Shown one piece after another: positions 59,472-64,000 of a stretch of 64,000 nt of DNA. Numbering within the stretch: the first letter of the stretch is position 1; each line of letters opens with the position of its first letter. Under the pieces are notes generated by a model that ran no database searches, was not told the DNA's origin, and saw only the letters and a program-made list of their open reading frames with translations. The translations under genes and the position numbers were made by a program. The stretch is from a virus, in the IMG/VR virus record IMGVR_UViG_3300020034_000008, positions 1 through 64,000 of that record. One strand, 5' to 3'.

Positions 59472-61877
59472 ATGGGGCTCTTTAACGGAGCATCAACCTC
59501 TAATTTTAGAGAATACGCGAACAACGGACGCTTCAATGTCGCGACGACTCACACGATTGCGATCTGGGTCTTCCCACTAGCGACGCCAATAGCGCAGTGG
59601 GGCTTCGCTTGTCGTGGCGTCGGCACACTTTCTGGCGAGTTCACGCTTGGTACCCCTGCCGCCACGACATTCAACCTGGCGCGTGCGAGCTTCACGACTG
59701 GCTCCCTCATCACGCTGGCCGACACGCTACAGTGGACCAACAATCGTTGGTTTCATTTCTGTCAAACGTGGGACGGCACCAACTTTCGCCTCTATGTCGA
59801 CGGCAAGCAGCGGGCAAGTAGCGTGCCTGGTGGTACTTGGACCCAAAGCACAACGACCAACATCCGGCTTTGGATGCGTACCGACGCCACGATCGGAACC
59901 ACCAACTGTTACCTGGAACAGTTTGGTTGGTGGAGAACTGCATTCTCGCCGATGGAAGTTGATGCACTATCAAGAGGCATTAATTTTACTAAAATAAGAC
60001 GAGAAGACGCACTGATTCTGGACCCATTGCAAGACCCATCACAGCGAGAGTTAGTAGCTGGTTTAGGAACAAATACAGGCACTTTATCTATAGTAATGCG
60101 TGCTCCTGTACAGCGTACGCCCTTAAATTACCCGCTTGCTAAGCCAAAAGTAATGCGTGGCCTCTCGCGTAAACGCTACTATGTTAGTCCTGCTGGAGTA
60201 ATTATCCTATTACTATCCGGTGATACTACTGATGAGAGTTCAGGTGCCAGTACATTAACATCTACAAATGCATTTGCTGGCCAATATAGTTTAGAGCGTC
60301 CTGGTGCTGAAACACTGTCGGTGTCTGGAGCACTATCTGGACCATTCAGTGCAGAGTTTCCTGGTGCATCAAACACGTCAGGCTTTCTTGCTTTTGCCGG
60401 CATACAGTCAATTGAAGCAGCTGGTGCTGAGACACTAGCGTCAACAAATCTACTGTCTGGAAAATATAGCGACGAAAGATCTGGCGCAATATCTATTGTT
60501 CAAGCGCTTCTGATGGCTGCTGGACTTTCAAATGAAGCGGCGGGATCAGCAATATTAACAGCAAGCAATATACTGTCTGCTGGATCCTCGTCCGAATTAC
60601 CTGGGGCTGAGTCTTTAACTGGTACATTGCCTTTATTCGGTAAGTACAGTGACGAGAAGTCTGGTGCGTCTACGCTTACTAGCACTCTTGGTTTAGCCGG
60701 CGCATTCTCAGACGAGCGTGCAGGTGCTAGCTTACTCTCAGTATTGAATCAACTGAGTGCTGGCAGATCAACAGAACTTGCTGGCGTTCTTTCACTCCTT
60801 GGTTCTTTATCGTTAGCAGGACCATACAGCGAAGAAAAAGCTGGTGCAATAACACTACTAGTAAGTGTTGCGCTTCTTCTTTCTGGTGCTTATAGCTCGG
60901 AGCGTGCTGGTGCTGCAACGCTTGCATCAACACTCGCACTATCTGGTGGTTTATCAAACGAACTGCCTGGGGCTGATTTACTTCTAGCTGTTCTTAGCTT
61001 GGCCGGTGGACAGACAACAGAAGCACCAGGATCAGTCTCTGTTTTAGCTGGTATTGTATTGTTGTTGCTTTCCGGCGCGTACAGTGGCGAACGGTCTGGA
61101 GCCAGCACACTAGCATCCACTCTTGGATTGTTTGGCGGACTATCTAACGAGACAGCAGGAGCAGAATTACTTCTAGCCTCGTTGAGTTTAGCTGGTGGGC
61201 GAACATCTGAGCAGGCAGGAGCAGCGTCAGTTGTTGCTGGTTTAATTACGCTGCTGTTGGCCGCAGGAGTAAGCGGCGAGAAAGCAGGAGCGCCAACACT
61301 CCAGACAGTTTTACAGTTCGCTGCCGGTCTCTCTGGCGAAAGAAGTGGCGCTAATTTACTTTCCAGTACGAGCACTCTGTCTGGTGGTTTGACAGAAGCA
61401 GCGAGTGGTGCAGTTACTTTAGTTCGCTCTCTTTTGTTAGCTTCTGGCATTTCGTCAGAACGCGCTGGCTCATTTATTACATCAGCAGTAGCTGGCTTGA
61501 GTTCTGGTGTCTCATCAGAGGTGAGTGGCAGTAGTTTGTTGTCAGCTTTACTTTCGCCAAAAGGTGTAGGTTCTTCTGAACAGGCCGGCACTGTATCTCT
61601 GGTAGCTATTTTACAACTGTTAATGTCAGGTGGACTATCGTCGGAAGCTGCTGGCGCTCTACTCGTGCAGCAGCCTGCGCTTACAGCTGAAGTCCACCGA
61701 ATGATTCGTGGCTTCGTCAACGCGCATTCAAGTATGTCGGCGAAGGCCAGCACTCGCTTCAGCGTGGCATCGAAGGTCAACGCCAGGGGCGATGTGGCAT
61801 CGAAGACTGATGCGAAGGGTGACGTGAATGGTTTGGTAGACGGATCTGGGAAACCGATTCGCGGAAAACCACACTAG
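59472..61877 (+). CDS. LamG plus 20-residue-repeat tail protein, 801 aa
   Basis: Residues 1-165 form a LamG-like sandwich and are GC-rich. Residues about 251-742 are 24 tandem repeats of about 20 residues with the pattern YSxExxGAxxLxxxLxLxGG, likely a coiled or beta-solenoid stalk. The C-terminal 60 residues are basic and GC-rich with VASK and GDV repeats. This looks like a host-attachment protein with a long stalk, or a tail fibre tip. I know no family with this repeat. Confidence 0.6.
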   Translation: MGLFNGASTSNFREYANNGRFNVATTHTIAIWVFPLATPIAQWGFACRGVGTLSGEFTLGTPAATTFNLARASFTTGSLITLADTLQWTNNRWFHFCQTWDGTNFRLYVDGKQRASSVPGGTWTQSTTTNIRLWMRTDATIGTTNCYLEQFGWWRTAFSPMEVDALSRGINFTKIRREDALILDPLQDPSQRELVAGLGTNTGTLSIVMRAPVQRTPLNYPLAKPKVMRGLSRKRYYVSPAGVIILLLSGDTTDESSGASTLTSTNAFAGQYSLERPGAETLSVSGALSGPFSAEFPGASNTSGFLAFAGIQSIEAAGAETLASTNLLSGKYSDERSGAISIVQALLMAAGLSNEAAGSAILTASNILSAGSSSELPGAESLTGTLPLFGKYSDEKSGASTLTSTLGLAGAFSDERAGASLLSVLNQLSAGRSTELAGVLSLLGSLSLAGPYSEEKAGAITLLVSVALLLSGAYSSERAGAATLASTLALSGGLSNELPGADLLLAVLSLAGGQTTEAPGSVSVLAGIVLLLLSGAYSGERSGASTLASTLGLFGGLSNETAGAELLLASLSLAGGRTSEQAGAASVVAGLITLLLAAGVSGEKAGAPTLQTVLQFAAGLSGERSGANLLSSTSTLSGGLTEAASGAVTLVRSLLLASGISSERAGSFITSAVAGLSSGVSSEVSGSSLLSALLSPKGVGSSEQAGTVSLVAILQLLMSGGLSSEAAGALLVQQPALTAEVHRMIRGFVNAHSSMSAKASTRFSVASKVNARGDVASKTDAKGDVNGLVDGSGKPIRGKPH
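60222..61695 (+). repeat. 24 coding repeats of about 60 bases
   Basis: Units code for Tyr/Leu-Ser-x-Glu, then two residues, Gly-Ala, and a Leu-rich half ending in Gly. A few units carry one to three extra residues. The bases have drifted more than the protein pattern, so the array is old and under selection for its shape. Confidence 0.65.
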
Positions 61878-61966
61878 GAGCCTTGACGCCGGCTTTCGGA
61901 TCTGCCATCCTGTGTGAATTCCAGGTGGGTAGGATCTCTAGATGTCCCGCCCACACGGAAGTCAAC

Positions 61967-62040
61967 GGTGGCATAGCTCAATCGGTTAGAGCAAACGCTT
62001 TATAAGCGTTAGGTTGTTGGTTCAATTCCAACTGCCACTA
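61967..62040 (+). tRNA. tRNA-Ile (anticodon TAT)
   Basis: A complete cloverleaf: seven acceptor pairs (one G-U), D arm GCTC/GAGC, anticodon stem AACGC/GCGTT with loop TTTATAA (anticodon TAT), T arm GTTGG/CCAAC. No CCA is encoded. It would read AUA. Confidence 0.9.
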
Positions 62041-62046
62041 CTATCC

Positions 62047-62118
62047 GCCCTCTTAGCTCAGTGGTTGAGCAACAGTTTTGTAAACTGTAGGCCATCGGTT
62101 CAAATCCGATAGAGGGCT
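62047..62118 (+). tRNA. tRNA-Thr (anticodon TGT)
   Basis: Acceptor GCCCTCT/AGAGGGC, D arm GCTC/GAGC, anticodon stem ACAGT/ACTGT with loop TTTGTAA (anticodon TGT), T arm ATCGG/CCGAT. It lies six bases after the Ile tRNA. It would read ACA. Confidence 0.92.
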
Positions 62119-62134
62119 TTTTGTAATACAAAAT
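62119..62134. repeat. palindromic 16-base repeat, copy 2
   Basis: TTTTGTAATACAAAAT directly after the Thr tRNA, the same as at 14210-14225. It precedes a gene with a GGAGATAGAAG ribosome site. It may separate the tRNAs from the genes that follow. Confidence 0.4.
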
Positions 62135-62150
62135 CAACTGGAGATAGAAG

Positions 62151-62333
62151 ATGACTGCTATTCATACTGACCTATTACGAGTACTAATTGCTGCACAAGT
62201 ACAAGTTATTGCACACGTTGATAGAGAGTCTGCTGGTGAATTGCCTGGGCCAATTCTTAATCAATTAGACTATTGGCTAGTGCAAGCTCGCAAGTTAGTT
62301 GTCAGATTGAGTATGGAAGATAAAGGAAAGTAG
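62151..62333 (+). CDS. hypothetical protein, 60 aa
   Basis: GGAG precedes ATG 62151. It is a helical protein (TDLLRVLIAAQVQVIAHVD) with a Lys/Arg-rich C-terminus. No membrane segment is evident. The function is unknown. Confidence 0.5.
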   Translation: MTAIHTDLLRVLIAAQVQVIAHVDRESAGELPGPILNQLDYWLVQARKLVVRLSMEDKGK

Positions 62334-62336
62334 TAT

Positions 62337-62597
62337 ATGGGCGCTGCACCACAATTGAAATTCAAAGAGTATCATGAACCTGAAGGTGTTGGTTGGGGTA
62401 CACTGTGGACAGTTGTTGATGTTGGACCAGGACAATATGAAACAAGAGAAGTTCAAGCTTATGCTGTTAAAGATGGGTGGGTTGTTAGGATTGGTTGTTT
62501 CCGTATGTACGTATCAACAGGTACTTTGCATACCACGCAATACGCTGCTGAGAGACGCGCAGAGTTATTGACACTTACAGATCGATATAATCGTTAG
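62337..62597 (+). CDS. hypothetical protein, 86 aa
   Basis: AAAGGAAAG precedes ATG 62337. A beta-rich soluble protein (LWTVVDVGPGQYE, DGWVVRIGCF) with one Cys. The function is unknown. It lies just before the Leu tRNA. Confidence 0.5.
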   Translation: MGAAPQLKFKEYHEPEGVGWGTLWTVVDVGPGQYETREVQAYAVKDGWVVRIGCFRMYVSTGTLHTTQYAAERRAELLTLTDRYNR

Positions 62598-62603
62598 TTT
62601 TCT

Positions 62604-62684
62604 GGCCGGATGATGGAATGGTAGACATCGTGGATTTAAAATCCACTGACGAAAGTCGTGCGAGTTCAAGTCTCGCTCTGGCCA
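62604..62684 (+). tRNA. tRNA-Leu (anticodon TAA)
   Basis: A class II tRNA with a long variable arm (TGACGAAAGTCGT). Acceptor GGCCGGA/TCTGGCC, anticodon stem GTGGA/TCCAC with loop TTTAAAA (anticodon TAA), T arm GCGAG/CTCGC. It reads UUA. Confidence 0.92.
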
Positions 62685-62726
62685 ACGAATGTACTGAACA
62701 GAAACCAACTGAACAGGAGATAGAAA

Positions 62727-62942
62727 ATGCACACTCGTCCTTCGCCTTTTCCGCGTGTTCTTAATGACGGCCGTATTTGTGTTGATGAGAAATGTACGTG
62801 TGGTCGCTACCGCAGTAGTCATGAAGATACAGTTGCATACGGGCATGGTCCATACCTTATTGGTGACAGACGTGAATGTCCTAAATTCTCGTTCGCTACT
62901 TATGTCTTTGATCGCTCGATTGCTTTTACAGGCGCAAGGTAG
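62727..62942 (+). CDS. Cys-containing hypothetical protein, 71 aa
   Basis: AGGAGATAG precedes ATG 62727. CTCGRYRSSHE in the middle and a later ECPKF may bind zinc. It is small and soluble. The function is unknown. Confidence 0.5.
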   Translation: MHTRPSPFPRVLNDGRICVDEKCTCGRYRSSHEDTVAYGHGPYLIGDRRECPKFSFATYVFDRSIAFTGAR

Positions 62943-62952
62943 TCTGTAGCTT

Positions 62953-64000
62953 ATGGCTTTCGGCTACATAATGCCGACGATCGTAGTCGGAGCTATGACG
63001 AAGATACCTAAGCATCTTTTGCTTAGTGTCGACAAAGAGAAGAAGGCTCTGACTGTCAGCAATACTTCAAAGTGGATAAAGATAAAGCGTGGATTCGGAA
63101 AAGTAGCTGATGATGAACCTGACTTCTATTATCTCTTTGAAGAAGATAAACATAATCTTTATGTACCGCGAAATCACACGCCAGTTCTGCGTAACGATGT
63201 ACTTCGAGACCACGACTACAGAGTGATTACACCGGACTTCTCTTCTCGTAAGACTGTACTTGGAGTTGACAGAGTTAGTTTGGGGCCTAATGAGTGGCAA
63301 CCGGAAGACCAGCAACCAGCCTTTGACTCGTTAGTCAAGCCCACAGCTTGGCCCTATGGAAAGATTCTTGCTCTTAGGTGTGGTTTTGGCAAAACGGTTT
63401 GCGCATTGAAGGCGGCACACGCCAGGGGAGTACGTACACTTTGGGTGACAGTTACTACACTTTTGATTGAACAGATTAAGCCAGAGATAGAAAAGTGTCT
63501 TGGTATTCTGCCTGAAGATGTAGGGCACATTCAGGGTAATAAGCAGAACTGGAAGGGTCGTTCAATTTCAGTTGCCATGTTGCACACTCTTGCTTGTAGA
63601 GAGTATACGCAAGAGTTTTGGGATTACTTTGGTTTAATTATCTTTGACGAAGGAGATATGTTGGGTGTTAATACATTTAGCAAGATTGCTGGAAAGTTCT
63701 CAGGTGAACGATGGCTACTGACAGCAACACCAGAGCGCGACGACAAGATGGGCGTTCTGTTCGAGAAGCACACAGGGCCAGTATGCTACAAAAATTTAGA
63801 GTATACGTTGAAGCCAGATTGTTACATTGTAAAAACAGACGTCGACTCAAAGTGCGAACATAAGTCTGGATGGGATTCTGTACGCAGAGAGCAACGTACT
63901 CACTTTGCAGTTACAGCAAAGAAACTGTTACTTGATACTAATAGGCACGAGTTGCTATTGAGTCAGATTGCTAAAGCAACAGAACATGACCGGACTTGTC
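62953..64000 (+). CDS. SF2 DEAD/DEAH-type helicase, partial
   Basis: An open frame from ATG 62953 that continues past the window end. The Walker A is LRCGFGKTV, motif II is IIFDEGDM and motif III is LLTATPE, the core of SF2 helicases such as phage UvsW-type enzymes. About 130 residues lie before motif I. It probably unwinds DNA or RNA in replication or repair. The C-terminal helicase domain is not in the window. Confidence 0.85.
   Translation, partial: MAFGYIMPTIVVGAMTKIPKHLLLSVDKEKKALTVSNTSKWIKIKRGFGKVADDEPDFYYLFEEDKHNLYVPRNHTPVLRNDVLRDHDYRVITPDFSSRKTVLGVDRVSLGPNEWQPEDQQPAFDSLVKPTAWPYGKILALRCGFGKTVCALKAAHARGVRTLWVTVTTLLIEQIKPEIEKCLGILPEDVGHIQGNKQNWKGRSISVAMLHTLACREYTQEFWDYFGLIIFDEGDMLGVNTFSKIAGKFSGERWLLTATPERDDKMGVLFEKHTGPVCYKNLEYTLKPDCYIVKTDVDSKCEHKSGWDSVRREQRTHFAVTAKKLLLDTNRHELLLSQIAKATEHDRTC

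Noticed and set aside
60222-61695. CRISPR array
   Set aside because: The 60-base units are in-frame coding repeats without constant repeat-spacer structure.
60890-61780. 296-residue leftward frame
   Set aside because: Opposite the repeat array; its regularity only mirrors the repeats.

Overview
The window is a 64 kb piece of a large tailed phage with a contractile tail (myovirus type). The evidence is an ordered set of terminase, portal, scaffold, capsid, connector, sheath, tube, tail chaperone, tape measure, baseplate hub and spike, wedge and fibre genes, all on the + strand. The helicase at the right end runs off the window, so the genome continues. No integrase, repressor, rRNA or CRISPR array was seen.

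Host clues are indirect. Several exported proteins look like lipoproteins of Myxococcota: one has a Gly-Gly/Thr/Ser linker after the lipobox, and a 44-residue one ends in an Asp/Gly-rich D-x-G-x-D stretch. Most of the phage is AT-leaning, but a few blocks (about 9.2-10.5 kb, 56.0-56.7 kb, 59.3-60.0 kb, 61.7-61.9 kb) are clearly GC-rich, which suggests exchange with a GC-rich host or other phages. The three tRNAs read AUA, ACA and UUA, A-ending codons that a GC-rich host would use rarely.

Layout. 1-3.2 kb: small leftward genes of unknown function with two copies of a conserved leftward promoter-like element. 3.2-4.7 kb: a divergent non-coding region with inverted repeats, short direct repeats and two parS-like sites, a candidate origin or partition region. 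4.7-9.2 kb: rightward genes including an exported set: a trypsin-like lipoprotein, a tiny lipoprotein, a GH5-like glycosidase lipoprotein, a secreted unknown and a metzincin-like lipoprotein. 9.2-10.5 kb: GC-rich islet with a duplicated gene pair. 10.5-15.1 kb: ATP-dependent DNA ligase and small genes, with one strong terminator. 15.1-18.4 kb: peptidoglycan hydrolase candidate, structural-like proteins and an SGNH hydrolase. 18.4-31.8 kb: terminase, portal, scaffold, capsid and connector genes. 31.9-37.8 kb: sheath, an inserted HNH endonuclease, tube, tail chaperone with a -1 frameshift, tape measure. 37.8-54.9 kb: baseplate and a 1559-residue fibre. 54.9-55.9 kb: three small membrane proteins (holin/lysis candidates). 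55.9-61.9 kb: LamG-like and repeat-rich receptor-binding candidates. 62-64 kb: three tRNAs, small genes and the start of an SF2 helicase.

The points most worth checking are the paired parS-like sites, the exported hydrolase cassette, the HNH gene that carries a synonymously recoded copy of the tube gene start, the tail chaperone frameshift, and a 24-copy 20-residue repeat in a terminal tail protein.
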